Positions 8,500 through 16,919 of a stretch of DNA of 64,000 nucleotides are shown piece by piece. The translations under genes were made by a program, and so were the position numbers. Below the pieces are notes generated by a model. It was not told the origin of the DNA. It saw only the letters and a list, made by a program, of their open reading frames with translations, and did not search any database. The DNA is from Pseudomonas brenneri (lineage in GTDB: Bacteria > Pseudomonadota > Gammaproteobacteria > Pseudomonadales > Pseudomonadaceae). Each line of letters starts with the position of its first letter. Position 1 is the first letter of the stretch. The DNA lies in the NCBI RefSeq assembly GCF_007858285.1, contig NZ_VFIL01000004.1, positions 124,001-188,000 on the forward strand, in the 5' to 3' direction.

Positions 8500-9325
8500 G
8501 ACTCAACTCCTCCAGTGCTGCGTTGATTTCATCACCCTTGGGCACGCGGTGGTGCCATTCGGGACGGGCTTCGATAAACGACACGCCCTTGCCCTTGATG
8601 GTGTGGGCGATCAGCACCTGCGGCGCGCCATGGCGGGTTTGCATGCGTTCCAGGGAGTCGATCAGTTGCGCCACGTCGTTACCGTCGCACTCGCTGACAC
8701 TAAAGCCGAAGGCGGCCCATTTCACGTCCAGCGGGTCCAGCGGCATGATCTCGGCGGTCAGCCCGGCCAGTTGCAGCTTGTTCTTGTCGACGATCACAAA
8801 CAGGTTGTCGAGGCCATACTTGGCCGCCGCCATCGCCGCTTCCCAGTTCGAACCTTCGGCCAGCTCACCGTCGCCGGTCAGCACATAGATGCGCTTTGGG
8901 CTGCCGGACATTTTCGCCGCCAGCGCCAGGCCCACAGCCACGGGCAAGCCATGGCCGAGGGCGCCGGTATTGAGTTCGATGCCTGGGGTTTTCTGGCGCA
9001 CAGGGTGGCCCGGCAGGTGGGAGTTGAAATGCTGATAGGTCCCCAGCCATTGCTCTGGAATGTAGCCAGCCTGGGCCAGGCAGCAATACAAGCCACCGAC
9101 GCCGTGGCCTTTGCTCTGGATGTAGATATCGCGCTCGGGATCTTCAGTACGCTCCGGGCCTGCGTTGAGGATGCGAAAGTACAAGGTGGCAAGGATGTCG
9201 GTTTCCGAGAGATCGGCACCGGTATGGCCGCCCGCTGGCGAGTCGGCGTTCAGGCGGATGATATTGCGCCGGATCAGGCGAGCCTGTTCCTTTATTTGCA
9301 GGGCGTCGTACTGGAAGGCATTCAT
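8489..9325 (-). CDS. Transketolase, N-terminal (thiamine diphosphate-binding) subunit
   Basis: A 278-residue protein with the N-terminal domain of transketolase. It shows the substrate-channel motif (SPAGGHTGADLSETDILATL), GALGHGLPVAVGLALA, and the thiamine diphosphate-Mg motif GDGELAEGSNWEAAMAAAK ending in DKN. The start is the ATG preceded by CAGGAG; an upstream in-frame ATG lacks a good site. It heads the leftward arm of the divergent catabolic locus, followed by the second subunit and the kinase. Confidence 0.87.
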   Translation of the reverse strand: MNAFQYDALQIKEQARLIRRNIIRLNADSPAGGHTGADLSETDILATLYFRILNAGPERTEDPERDIYIQSKGHGVGGLYCCLAQAGYIPEQWLGTYQHFNSHLPGHPVRQKTPGIELNTGALGHGLPVAVGLALAAKMSGSPKRIYVLTGDGELAEGSNWEAAMAAAKYGLDNLFVIVDKNKLQLAGLTAEIMPLDPLDVKWAAFGFSVSECDGNDVAQLIDSLERMQTRHGAPQVLIAHTIKGKGVSFIEARPEWHHRVPKGDEINAALEELSHGE

Positions 9326-9687
9326 GCAGCGGCTCCTGTGGGGCTGACCACGCGAGGTGAAAGTGTCCAAGGCTGCCTTTTGAATATTTATTCAGCCGTG
9401 ACAATATATTTCTATTTAGGCGCCGTTCACGCGTCGGGTCAAGGGGCCGACTGGCTGAAAATCAAATAAATCGCTAAAAAAACCCTCGGACAGACGGTGA
9501 AAATCCCGCTGCAATCGCTCTGGTTCAAGGCTTACAGGGAGGTCTTGGCAGGTTGTACAAGCCCTCGAAGAAAATTAAAGCGCTTGACTTTACCCCCGTG
9601 GCACCGGAATCTGAATTAACAGTCAGGCATGCATATATATTCAGATGGCCATGACGACCTCCAAAAAAAATAAATCAGGAGAACCAC
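9326..9687. promoter_or_regulatory. Divergent intergenic control region of the catabolic locus
   Basis: This 362-bp AT-richer gap separates the transketolase-kinase arm from the transporter arm. Besides the palindrome at 9381, an 8-bp inverted repeat atctgaat (9609-9616)...attcagat (9639-9646) lies about 40 bp before the permease start. Both promoters must lie here; I could not assign -35/-10 elements with confidence. Confidence 0.5.
9381..9394. promoter_or_regulatory. Palindrome in the divergent control region, candidate operator
   Basis: TGAATA-TT-TATTCA is a perfect 6+6 palindrome 56 bp upstream of the transketolase start. The same TGAAT half-site recurs at 9611-9616 and, inverted, at 9639-9643. 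It is a candidate binding site for the SorC-family regulator encoded at the end of the rightward arm. Confidence 0.4.
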
Positions 9688-10692
9688 GTGGACGCCAAAG
9701 CCTCGGTCCATCAGGCTGACCTCAAGCCCACCCGCCGCCCTCGGCTGGTCAAACTACTGCCCAGTAATATCGGCGGCCCGCTGATTGGCCTGGCCTTGCT
9801 GGTGCTGGTTTTCTCCTTCAGTTCCGAATTCTTCTTCTCCTTGCGCAATGGCCTGAACATTCTTGATCAGGTTACGGTGTTGGGCATCCTCGCCATTGGC
9901 ATGACCGCCGTGATCGTCATCGGCGGTATCGACCTCTCGGTGGGTTCGGTACTGGCGTTCTCGATGATGATGCTCGGCTGGTTGTATCAGGATCAGGCCG
10001 TGCCGCTGGGCTTTGCCATCCCGATCTCGATTGCCACGGGCATGCTCGCCGGGCTGGTGTCCGGCGCATTGATCACCTACGCCAAGCTACCGCCATTCAT
10101 TGCCACGCTGACCATGATGTCGGTGGCTCGCGGGCTGGCCAACATCCTCACGCAAGGGCGGCAGATCGTCGGCTACCCGGAATGGTTTACCAACCTGGCG
10201 ACCGTGCGCCATTTCGGCTTCCTCTCGGCCACCGTCGGGTTGTTCCTGGTGATGCTGGTAGTGGCCTGGGTGTTCCTGCGCTTTCGCGCGGGTGGCCGTA
10301 ACCTCTATGCGATTGGTGGCAGCCCGGAAGTGGCGCGCCTGTCGGGGATCAAGGTGCGGGCGATTACCTTGTGGGTGTACGCCGTCAGCGGCGCCTTGGC
10401 CGGGATCGCTGCCGTGACCATGGCCGCCCGCCTCGACTCCTCGCAACCCAGCGCCGGCCTGACCCTGGAACTGGACGCCATCGCCGCCGTGGTGATTGGC
10501 GGAGCCAGCCTCAGCGGCGGCGTCGGCAGTGTCGGTGGCACCCTGGTGGGTGTGCTGATCATCGGCGTGCTGCGCAACGGCCTCAACCTGCTGGGGGTTT
10601 CCCCGTTCATTCAACAAGTGGTGATTGGTGTGGTGATTGCGCTGGCCGTGACCATCGACACCCTGCGCCGCCGTTCCAGTACCGCCCGTTAA
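9688..10692 (+). CDS. RbsC-like sugar/polyol ABC transporter permease
   Basis: A 334-residue inner-membrane permease of the ribose-type (BPD_transp_2) family, with eight to ten hydrophobic segments. The motif GGIDLSVGSVLAFSMMMLGWL and the downstream GGASLSGGVGSVGGTLVGVL region are characteristic. The GTG start is preceded by CAGGAG. It is the first gene of the rightward arm, followed by a substrate-binding protein and a double ATPase, so the importer is complete. Substrate is not fixed by sequence; the enzymes around it suggest a sugar alcohol or rare ketose. Confidence 0.87.
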   Translation: MDAKASVHQADLKPTRRPRLVKLLPSNIGGPLIGLALLVLVFSFSSEFFFSLRNGLNILDQVTVLGILAIGMTAVIVIGGIDLSVGSVLAFSMMMLGWLYQDQAVPLGFAIPISIATGMLAGLVSGALITYAKLPPFIATLTMMSVARGLANILTQGRQIVGYPEWFTNLATVRHFGFLSATVGLFLVMLVVAWVFLRFRAGGRNLYAIGGSPEVARLSGIKVRAITLWVYAVSGALAGIAAVTMAARLDSSQPSAGLTLELDAIAAVVIGGASLSGGVGSVGGTLVGVLIIGVLRNGLNLLGVSPFIQQVVIGVVIALAVTIDTLRRRSSTAR

Positions 10693-10742
10693 ACCTGTCC
10701 GCCAGTTGACACCCTCCAACAATAAAACCAGGAGTCACCGAC

Positions 10743-11675
10743 ATGTTCATCACCAAGAAACTGCTGCTTGCCACTGCCTTTGCCGCCGCGACACTGGGCA
10801 GCGTCGGCACCACCTGGGCCAAGGACCTGACCATCGGCCTGGCCGTGGCCAATCTGCAAGCCGACTTCTTCAACCAGATCAAACAATCGGTGGAAGCCGA
10901 GGGCAAGGCCAAGGGGATCAAGGTGATCACCGTCGATGCCCAGGGCAACTCCTCGACCCAGGTCAGCCAGATTGAAGACCTGATCACCCGCCAGATCGAC
11001 GTGCTCATCTACATCCCCGCCGGTGCCACGGCTGCCGGTGTGCCGGTCAAAGCCGCCAAGGCTGCGGGTATCCCGGTGATCGCCGTGGACCGCAATGCAC
11101 CTGACGCACCGGGCGATACCTTTATTGCCAGCGACAGCGTGGCCGGGGCCAAGGCGCTCGCCGAGTACGTGGGCAAAGTCACCGAGGGCAAGGGCCGCAT
11201 TGCGATCCTCCAGGGCCAGTTGGGTACGACCCCGGAAAACGATCGGGCCAAGGGTTTTGCCGAAGGTCTCAAAGCGTTCCCCGAACTCACAGTGGTCGCC
11301 GAACAGCCGGCCGAATGGGCCCAGGACAAAGGCTTCGCCGTGGCCCAGGACCTGCTCCAGCGCGACCCGAACATCACCGTATTCTTCGGGCGGGCCGATG
11401 CCATGGCACTGGGCGCCGCGCAGGCGGTAAAAGTCGGCAATCTCGACCATAAGGTGGTCGTGGTGGGGTTTGACGGCGATGTCGCCGGTCTCAAGGCCGT
11501 GCAAAACGGTGTACTCAACGCAACCATGACCCAACAGACGCAAAAAATGGGACGCCTGGCCGTGGCCTCGGCGATCGACCTCAAGGCCGGCAAGGCGGTG
11601 CCCAAGGAACAACTGCTGGAAACCGTGTTGACCACCAAGGACAACGTCGCGCCTTTCCTGCAACAACACCCTTGA
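10743..11675 (+). CDS. RbsB-like periplasmic substrate-binding protein
   Basis: A 310-residue secreted protein with a signal peptide (MFITKKLLLATAFAAATLGS, cleavage near TTWA-KD). It has the periplasmic-binding fold of the ribose/galactose class (LTIGLAVANLQADFFNQI, PVIAVDRNAPDAPGDTFIASD, FFGRADAMALGAAQAVK, VVGFDGDVAGLKAVQNG). Paired Asp/Arg/Asn residues in these loops are typical sugar-contact positions. CAGGAG precedes the ATG, and the gene lies 50 bp after the permease and 15 bp before the ATPase. Confidence 0.88.
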   Translation: MFITKKLLLATAFAAATLGSVGTTWAKDLTIGLAVANLQADFFNQIKQSVEAEGKAKGIKVITVDAQGNSSTQVSQIEDLITRQIDVLIYIPAGATAAGVPVKAAKAAGIPVIAVDRNAPDAPGDTFIASDSVAGAKALAEYVGKVTEGKGRIAILQGQLGTTPENDRAKGFAEGLKAFPELTVVAEQPAEWAQDKGFAVAQDLLQRDPNITVFFGRADAMALGAAQAVKVGNLDHKVVVVGFDGDVAGLKAVQNGVLNATMTQQTQKMGRLAVASAIDLKAGKAVPKEQLLETVLTTKDNVAPFLQQHP

Positions 11676-11690
11676 GCCCTGGAGTTCGCC

Positions 11691-13205
11691 ATGCAAGCCG
11701 CACTGGATAACCGTCACCCCCAACCGGACGCCGTACTGTGCCTGCGCGATATCGGCAAGGCCTACGGCCCGGTGCAGGTGCTGTCGCAGATCAATGTCGA
11801 TATCCGTCCCGGCGAAGTGCTGGCCTTGCTGGGCGAGAACGGCGCCGGCAAGTCCACCTTGTCGTCGATCATTGCCGGTGTGGTGCAACCCGATGCTGGC
11901 GGTTCGATGACCTGGCAGGGCCAGCCCTATGCGCCCGCCTCCCCCGGCGCGGCGCTGGGGGTTGGCATCGGCCTGATCCACCAGGAAATCCGCCTGCTGG
12001 CGCAACTGTCGATTGCCGAGAATATCTTTGTCGGCCGCCTGCCCATGCGTTTTGGCCGGGTGGACCGTGAATACATCGAAGCCCAGGCGCAGATTCAGTT
12101 GCAACGCCTGGGCCTGAATGTCCCGGCATCCCGCAAGGTCGAAGGCTTGAGCGTCGCCGCCCAGCAACTGGTGGAGATCGCCAAGGCCCTGACCCTCAAG
12201 GCGCGGCTGCTGATCCTCGATGAACCAACGGCGGCCCTGGGCGGTGAGGAAACCGAGTTGCTGTTCCAGCAGGTCGAACGGCTCAAGGCCGAAGGCGTTT
12301 CGTTCATTTACATCAGCCATCGCCTGGAAGAAATCGCACGCATCGCCGACCGCATCCTGGTGCTGCGCGATGGCCGGCAGATTGCCTTGCACGCCAGCGC
12401 CCAGGTGCCGGTGCGCGAGCTGGTCGAGCAAATGGTCGGGCGCAGCCTGGAGCGGATCTTCCCGACCCTGCATGCGCCAAAGGAACACGTGATGTTGCAG
12501 GTCAAGGACCTCAGTTGCCGCGAGTTTGCCTTGCACGGTATTGATTTCAGCGTGCGGGCCGGTGAGGTGTTCGGGATCGCCGGGGTGGTTGGCGCCGGGC
12601 GTACCGAGCTGGTGCGCGCCATCGCCGGCGCCGCCGAAGATATCCAGGGCCACTTGCAACTGGACGGCCAGGTTCGCCGCCTGCGCACCCCCTGCGAAGC
12701 GATCCAGGCCGGCGTGGTATTGGTACCCGAAGATCGCAAGCAGCAAGGGGTGGTGGTCGAGCATCGCATCGAGGACAACCTGGTGTATGGCAATACCGAC
12801 CTGCTGGATAAAAGCGGTTGGGTCATCCCCAGTCGCCTGCGCGAATTTGCCCAGACGGCAGTAGCGCGCCTCGGCGTCAAAGGTGCGCCGCAGCAGCGGA
12901 TTTCCAGCCTGTCGGGCGGCAACCAGCAGAAAGTGATCATCGCCAAATGGCTGGCGCGCAACCCCAAGGTGTTCATTCTCGATGAGCCGACCCGTGGCAT
13001 CGACGTCGGCGCGCGGGCGGCGATCTATGAAGTCATCGCGGACCTGGCGGCCAAGGGCATGGCGGTGATTGTGGTCAGTTCCGACCTGGATGAAGTGCTG
13101 GGCTTGTCCCATCGAGTGATGGTGATGAGCCGCGGGCGGCAGATGGGGATATTGGCGCGTGGTGAAGCAACCCCCGTCTCGGTGATGGAGATGGCCACCG
13201 CCTGA
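11691..13205 (+). CDS. RbsA-like double ABC ATPase
   Basis: This 504-residue protein has two ATPase halves. The N-terminal half has a full Walker A (GENGAGKST) and Walker B (LLILDEPTAAL), with an altered signature (LSVAAQQLVEIAKAL). The C-terminal half has the degenerate Walker A seen in this family (GVVGAGRTEL), but a good signature (LSGGNQQKVIIAKWL) and Walker B (VFILDEPTRGID). This is the normal pattern for ribose/galactose-type importers. GGAG stands before the ATG. It completes the ABC transporter. Confidence 0.9.
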   Translation: MQAALDNRHPQPDAVLCLRDIGKAYGPVQVLSQINVDIRPGEVLALLGENGAGKSTLSSIIAGVVQPDAGGSMTWQGQPYAPASPGAALGVGIGLIHQEIRLLAQLSIAENIFVGRLPMRFGRVDREYIEAQAQIQLQRLGLNVPASRKVEGLSVAAQQLVEIAKALTLKARLLILDEPTAALGGEETELLFQQVERLKAEGVSFIYISHRLEEIARIADRILVLRDGRQIALHASAQVPVRELVEQMVGRSLERIFPTLHAPKEHVMLQVKDLSCREFALHGIDFSVRAGEVFGIAGVVGAGRTELVRAIAGAAEDIQGHLQLDGQVRRLRTPCEAIQAGVVLVPEDRKQQGVVVEHRIEDNLVYGNTDLLDKSGWVIPSRLREFAQTAVARLGVKGAPQQRISSLSGGNQQKVIIAKWLARNPKVFILDEPTRGIDVGARAAIYEVIADLAAKGMAVIVVSSDLDEVLGLSHRVMVMSRGRQMGILARGEATPVSVMEMATA

Positions 13206-13223
13206 ACAACGCTGCCCCTTGTA

Positions 13224-13243
13224 GGAGCTGGCTTGCCAGCTCC
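13224..13243. repeat. Single REP-type hairpin
   Basis: ggagctggc and gccagctcc form a 9-bp stem with a 2-nt tt loop in the 91-bp gap between the ATPase and the first dehydrogenase. It may lower transcription of the distal genes. Confidence 0.55.
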
Positions 13244-13296
13244 CACATTTTGATCTCCATTGTTCTCACAAATACACACTGACTCGGAGTCCCCCC

Positions 13297-14061
13297 ATGC
13301 AACTGTTCAGTCTCAAAGGCCAAGTTGCCTTCGTCACCGGTGCCGGCAGTGGCATCGGCCAGGCCATCGCGGTCGGCCTGGCTGAAGCCGGTGCCGATGT
13401 GGCCTGTTTCGACCTGCCCGGCAGCCCCGGTATGCGCAGCACCATCGAACGCATCGAGGCCCTTGGCCGTCGCGGCCTGGCCCTGGCTGGCACGGTCACC
13501 CGCCGTGATGAGCTGGACGCCGCTGTCGCCCGCACCGAGAAAGCCCTCGGCGAGTTGAGTGTGGCCGTCAACTGTGCCGGCATTGCCAATGCCCAGGCGG
13601 CCGAAGACCTGGAGCTGGAACGCTGGAAAACCACCCTGGATATCAACCTCACGGGGATCTTCCTCAGTTGCCAGGCCCAGGCCGCCGTGATGCTGCCACG
13701 AGGCAAGGGTGCCATCGTCAATATCGCCTCGATGTCCGGCAGCATCGTCAACCGCGGCCTGCTGCAAGCCCACTACAACACCTCCAAGGCCGGGGTGATT
13801 CACCTGAGCAAAAGCCTGGCGATGGAATGGGCCGACAAGGGCCTGCGGGTCAACTGCATCAGCCCCGGCTACACCGCCACGCCGATGAATTCGCGCCCTG
13901 AGGTCGCCGACCAGGTGAAGATTTTCGAACAGACCACCCCCATGGGCCGCATGGCCAGTGTGGAAGAAATGGTCGGCCCGGCGATTTTCCTGGTCAGCCA
14001 GGCATCGTCTTTCTGCACCGGTGTCGACCTGTTGGTCGATGGCGGTTTTGTCTGCTGGTAA
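13297..14061 (+). CDS. Short-chain dehydrogenase (polyol type)
   Basis: A 254-residue classical SDR. The cofactor loop TGAGSGIG begins at residue 14, NAG is at 92-94, the catalytic Ser is near 145, and Y160-N-T-S-K164 is present. An acidic residue after the second strand (CFDLPG) favours NAD. The closing DLLVDGGFVCW and the PGYTATPMN segment resemble sugar-alcohol dehydrogenases such as D-threitol or D-arabitol enzymes. It probably oxidises the imported polyol to a ketose for the FGGY kinase. A second, different SDR follows 31 bp downstream, so two oxidations or two substrates may be involved. Confidence 0.82.
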   Translation: MQLFSLKGQVAFVTGAGSGIGQAIAVGLAEAGADVACFDLPGSPGMRSTIERIEALGRRGLALAGTVTRRDELDAAVARTEKALGELSVAVNCAGIANAQAAEDLELERWKTTLDINLTGIFLSCQAQAAVMLPRGKGAIVNIASMSGSIVNRGLLQAHYNTSKAGVIHLSKSLAMEWADKGLRVNCISPGYTATPMNSRPEVADQVKIFEQTTPMGRMASVEEMVGPAIFLVSQASSFCTGVDLLVDGGFVCW

Positions 14062-14092
14062 GCCTTTGAAAAACAACCGTGGAGCCCGTGAC

Positions 14093-14893
14093 ATGTCGCA
14101 ACGATTCAGCGGTAAAACCATCGTGATCACCGGCGCCTGCCGTGGCATCGGCGCCGGCATTGCCGAGCGCTTTGCCCAGGAAGGCGCCAACCTGGTGCTG
14201 GCCTCCAATGACCTGGAGCGCGTGACCTTCACCGCCGAGCAACTGGCCCGCGAATACACGGTCGAGGCCCTGGCAATGGCCATCGATGTCACCTGCGAAA
14301 GCGATATCGAAAAGCTCTATCACGATGCCCATGCACGCTTTGGCAGCATCGACGTGTCAGTGCAGAACGCCGGCATCATCACCATCGACCACTACGACAA
14401 AATGCCCCGCGCCGATTTCGACAAGGTGCTGCAAGTCAACACCACCGGGGTCTGGCTGGGTTGCCGGGAAGCGGCCAAGTACATGGTCAAGCAAGGCAGC
14501 GGGCGGTTGATCAACACCTCTTCCGGCCAGGGCCGCCAGGGTTTTATCTACACCCCGCACTACGCCGCGAGCAAAATGGGGGTGATCGGCATCACCCAAA
14601 GCCTGGCGCTGGAACTGGCGCGGCACAACATTACGGTCAACGCGTTCTGCCCTGGCATCATCGAAAGCGAGATGTGGGACTACAACGACCGCGTGTGGGG
14701 CGAAATCCTCAGCACCGACGAAAAGCGCTACGCCAAGGGCGAGTTGATGGCCGAATGGGTCAAGAACATCCCGTTGCGCCGCGCCGGCAAGCCTTCGGAC
14801 GTCGCCGGCCTGGTGGCCTTCCTGGCCTCGGATGACGCCGCTTACCTGACCGGCCAGGCAATCAATATCGACGGTGGGCTGATCATGTCGTAA
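14093..14893 (+). CDS. Second short-chain dehydrogenase (sorbitol/acetoin-reductase type)
   Basis: A 266-residue SDR with TGACRGIG at residue 13, NAG at 92-94, Ser near 143, and Y157-A-A-S-K161. It differs from the first SDR through its sequence and has an extra helical insert near residues 195-220 (ESEMWDYNDRVWGEILSTDEK), a feature of the sorbitol dehydrogenase/acetoin reductase branch. Its place in the operon suggests action on the same polyol or on an epimer. GTGGAG precedes the ATG at moderate spacing. Confidence 0.82.
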   Translation: MSQRFSGKTIVITGACRGIGAGIAERFAQEGANLVLASNDLERVTFTAEQLAREYTVEALAMAIDVTCESDIEKLYHDAHARFGSIDVSVQNAGIITIDHYDKMPRADFDKVLQVNTTGVWLGCREAAKYMVKQGSGRLINTSSGQGRQGFIYTPHYAASKMGVIGITQSLALELARHNITVNAFCPGIIESEMWDYNDRVWGEILSTDEKRYAKGELMAEWVKNIPLRRAGKPSDVAGLVAFLASDDAAYLTGQAINIDGGLIMS

Positions 14894-14965
14894 CGAGCGG
14901 CGCCGGTTTGGTATCCTCACCGGCATTGTTGTTGTGCCCCTCACGATAAGGAACCTGAGGCCTTC

Positions 14966-15919
14966 ATGAGCCAGATCGAAGAACAGCGCCTGATCACCAA
15001 GATCGCCAGCCTCTATTACGAGGAAGGGCTCAAGCAATCCGAGATTTCCGAACAGCTCGACTTGTCCCAGTCCTTTATCAGCCGCGCCCTGCGCCGGGCG
15101 CTGCAGGAAGGCGTGGTAAAAATCAGCGTAATGCGCCTGCAAGGCCTGCACCTGGAGCTGGAAAGCCAGTTGCAGCGCCGCTATGGCGTGCGCCGGGTAA
15201 TCGTGGTCGAAGCCACGGAACCGGGCAACGATGAGAGCATCAAGCAAGCCATCGGCTCGGCCGCCGCACACTACCTGGAAACCAGCCTGTCGCCCCAGGA
15301 CCATATCGGCATCTCATCGTGGAGCAGCACCATCCGTGCCATGGTTGGCCATCTGCATGTGCAGCCCGGCAAGCAAGGCGCCGAGGAAGTGGTGCAACTG
15401 CTCGGCGGCGTCGGCAACAAAGGCGCGTTCGAGGCCACCCTGCTGACCCAGCGCCTGGCCACCCTGCTCAACTGCCCGGCGTTCCTGCTGCCCTCGCAAA
15501 GCATCGAGCAATCGGTGGAGAGCAAGCAGCGCATCATCGAGATGGAAGAGGTCAAGGAAGTCCTCAACCGCTTCGACAGCATCACCCTGGCGATTGTCGG
15601 CATCGGTGACCTGGAACCCTCGCAACTGCTGCGCAACAGCGGCAACTACTACACCGAAGACATGCTGCGCCTGCTGGCCGAGCGTGGCGCAGTGGGCGAT
15701 ATCTGCCTGCGTTACTTCGACGCCGAAGGCCGCCCGGTACTGGAAGAGGATGAAGAATTCGTCGTGTCCGTCGCCCTGCCCAAGTTGCGCGCGATCCAAC
15801 GCGTGCTGGGCCTGGCAGGCGGGCTGAACAAGGTCCAGGCGATTCGTGGCGCGCTCAAGGGCGGCTATCTGGACGTACTGGTCACCGACCTGGAAACCGC
15901 CCAGGCCCTCAACACCTAA
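14966..15919 (+). CDS. SorC-family transcriptional regulator
   Basis: A 317-residue regulator with an N-terminal helix-turn-helix (EGLKQSEISEQLDLSQSFISRAL) and a C-terminal sugar-phosphate-sensing domain of the SorC/DeoR-like type (GIGDLEPSQLLRNSG, GDICLRYFDAEG, GLAGGLNKVQAIRGALKGG). Such proteins normally respond to a phosphorylated pathway intermediate, which here would be the kinase product. Candidate operators are the TGAAT dyads in the divergent region at 9.4-9.65 kb. The gene sits inside the rightward operon. Confidence 0.85.
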   Translation: MSQIEEQRLITKIASLYYEEGLKQSEISEQLDLSQSFISRALRRALQEGVVKISVMRLQGLHLELESQLQRRYGVRRVIVVEATEPGNDESIKQAIGSAAAHYLETSLSPQDHIGISSWSSTIRAMVGHLHVQPGKQGAEEVVQLLGGVGNKGAFEATLLTQRLATLLNCPAFLLPSQSIEQSVESKQRIIEMEEVKEVLNRFDSITLAIVGIGDLEPSQLLRNSGNYYTEDMLRLLAERGAVGDICLRYFDAEGRPVLEEDEEFVVSVALPKLRAIQRVLGLAGGLNKVQAIRGALKGGYLDVLVTDLETAQALNT

Positions 15920-15941
15920 CCTTTAAGGAGATTGCCCGCCC

Positions 15942-16865
15942 ATGACCTCGAAACTCGAACAACTCAAGCAATTCACGACCGTGGTCTGCGACACCGGCGA
16001 CCTTGACGCCATCTCCCGCCTACGCCCGGTGGACGCCACCACCAACCCGTCACTGCTGCTCAAGGCCGCCGCCATCCCGGACTACGCCGACCTGCTGCGC
16101 AGCGCCGTCGCCCAGGCCAAGGGTGATGTGGGCCTGGCGTGCGACCAGTTCGCGGTGTCGGTGGGCTGCGGCATTCTCAAGGTGATTCCGGGGCGTATCT
16201 CCACCGAAGTCGATGCGCGCCTGTCCTTCGATGAAGAGGCGCTGTGGGCCAAGGCCAACCAATTGATCGCCCTCTACGACCAGGCTGGCGTGGGGCGTGA
16301 CCGGGTGCTGATCAAGCTGGCCTCGACCTGGGAAGGTATCCGCACTGCCGAGCGCCTGGAAAAAGCCGGGATCCAGACCAACCTGACCCTGCTGTTCTCC
16401 TTCGCCCAGGCCCAGGCCTGTGCTGACGCCGGGGTGTTTTTGATTTCGCCGTTCGTGGGTCGCATTTACGATTGGTACCGCAAGAGCACCGGCCTGGACT
16501 ACACCGGCGCTGAGGACCCAGGCGTGCAGTCGGTGACGCGCATCTACAACTACTACAAGGCCAACGACATCCAGACCGTGGTCATGGGCGCCAGCTTCCG
16601 TACCCTGAGCCAGATCGAACAACTGGCCGGCTGCGACCGCCTGACCATCAGCCCCGACCTGCTGCAACAACTGGATGCCGACCAGGGGCCGCTGCAGCGC
16701 AAATTGCAGCCGGGCGTAGCCGGTGAGCCGCGTCAGCACCTAAGCGAAGCGCAATTTCGCTGGGCGTCCAATGAAGATGCGATGGCGACCGAAAAACTGG
16801 CCGAGGGCATTCGCCAGTTTGCGCGGGATCAGGAGAAGCTGGAGGCCGTGTTGGCAGGGCTATAA
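15942..16865 (+). CDS. tal: Transaldolase (probable paralogue of the housekeeping enzyme)
   Basis: A 307-residue TalB-type transaldolase. Conserved stretches are [28 protein letters not shown] and [13 protein letters not shown], which holds the Schiff-base Lys125, followed by [12 protein letters not shown] and [11 protein letters not shown]. It transfers dihydroxyacetone units between sugar phosphates in the pentose phosphate pathway. Encoded beside a split transketolase, it suggests that the pathway feeds pentose or larger ketose phosphates into that network. TTTAAGGAG precedes the ATG. Pseudomonas genomes usually hold another tal elsewhere, so this may be a dedicated copy; that is inference. 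Confidence 0.9.
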   Translation: MTSKLEQLKQFTTVVCDTGDLDAISRLRPVDATTNPSLLLKAAAIPDYADLLRSAVAQAKGDVGLACDQFAVSVGCGILKVIPGRISTEVDARLSFDEEALWAKANQLIALYDQAGVGRDRVLIKLASTWEGIRTAERLEKAGIQTNLTLLFSFAQAQACADAGVFLISPFVGRIYDWYRKSTGLDYTGAEDPGVQSVTRIYNYYKANDIQTVVMGASFRTLSQIEQLAGCDRLTISPDLLQQLDADQGPLQRKLQPGVAGEPRQHLSEAQFRWASNEDAMATEKLAEGIRQFARDQEKLEAVLAGL

Positions 16866-16875
16866 ACGTCTCCCG

Positions 16876-16903
16876 GGTATGAGCCGGCTTGCCGGCTCAT
16901 ACC
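16876..16903. terminator. Hairpin between convergent tal and sotB
   Basis: ggtatgagccggc (16876-16888) and gccggctcatacc (16891-16903) form a perfect 13-bp stem with a 2-nt tt loop, 10 bp after the transaldolase stop. It has the REP-type core and no T tract; it may stop transcription from both sides. Confidence 0.5.
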
Positions 16904-16919
16904 GCAAACGTCGTTTGCC

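Noticed and set aside
10689..13112. 807-codon minus-strand frame across the ABC transporter genes
   Set aside because: It is antisense to three well-supported genes and its translation shows no family motif.
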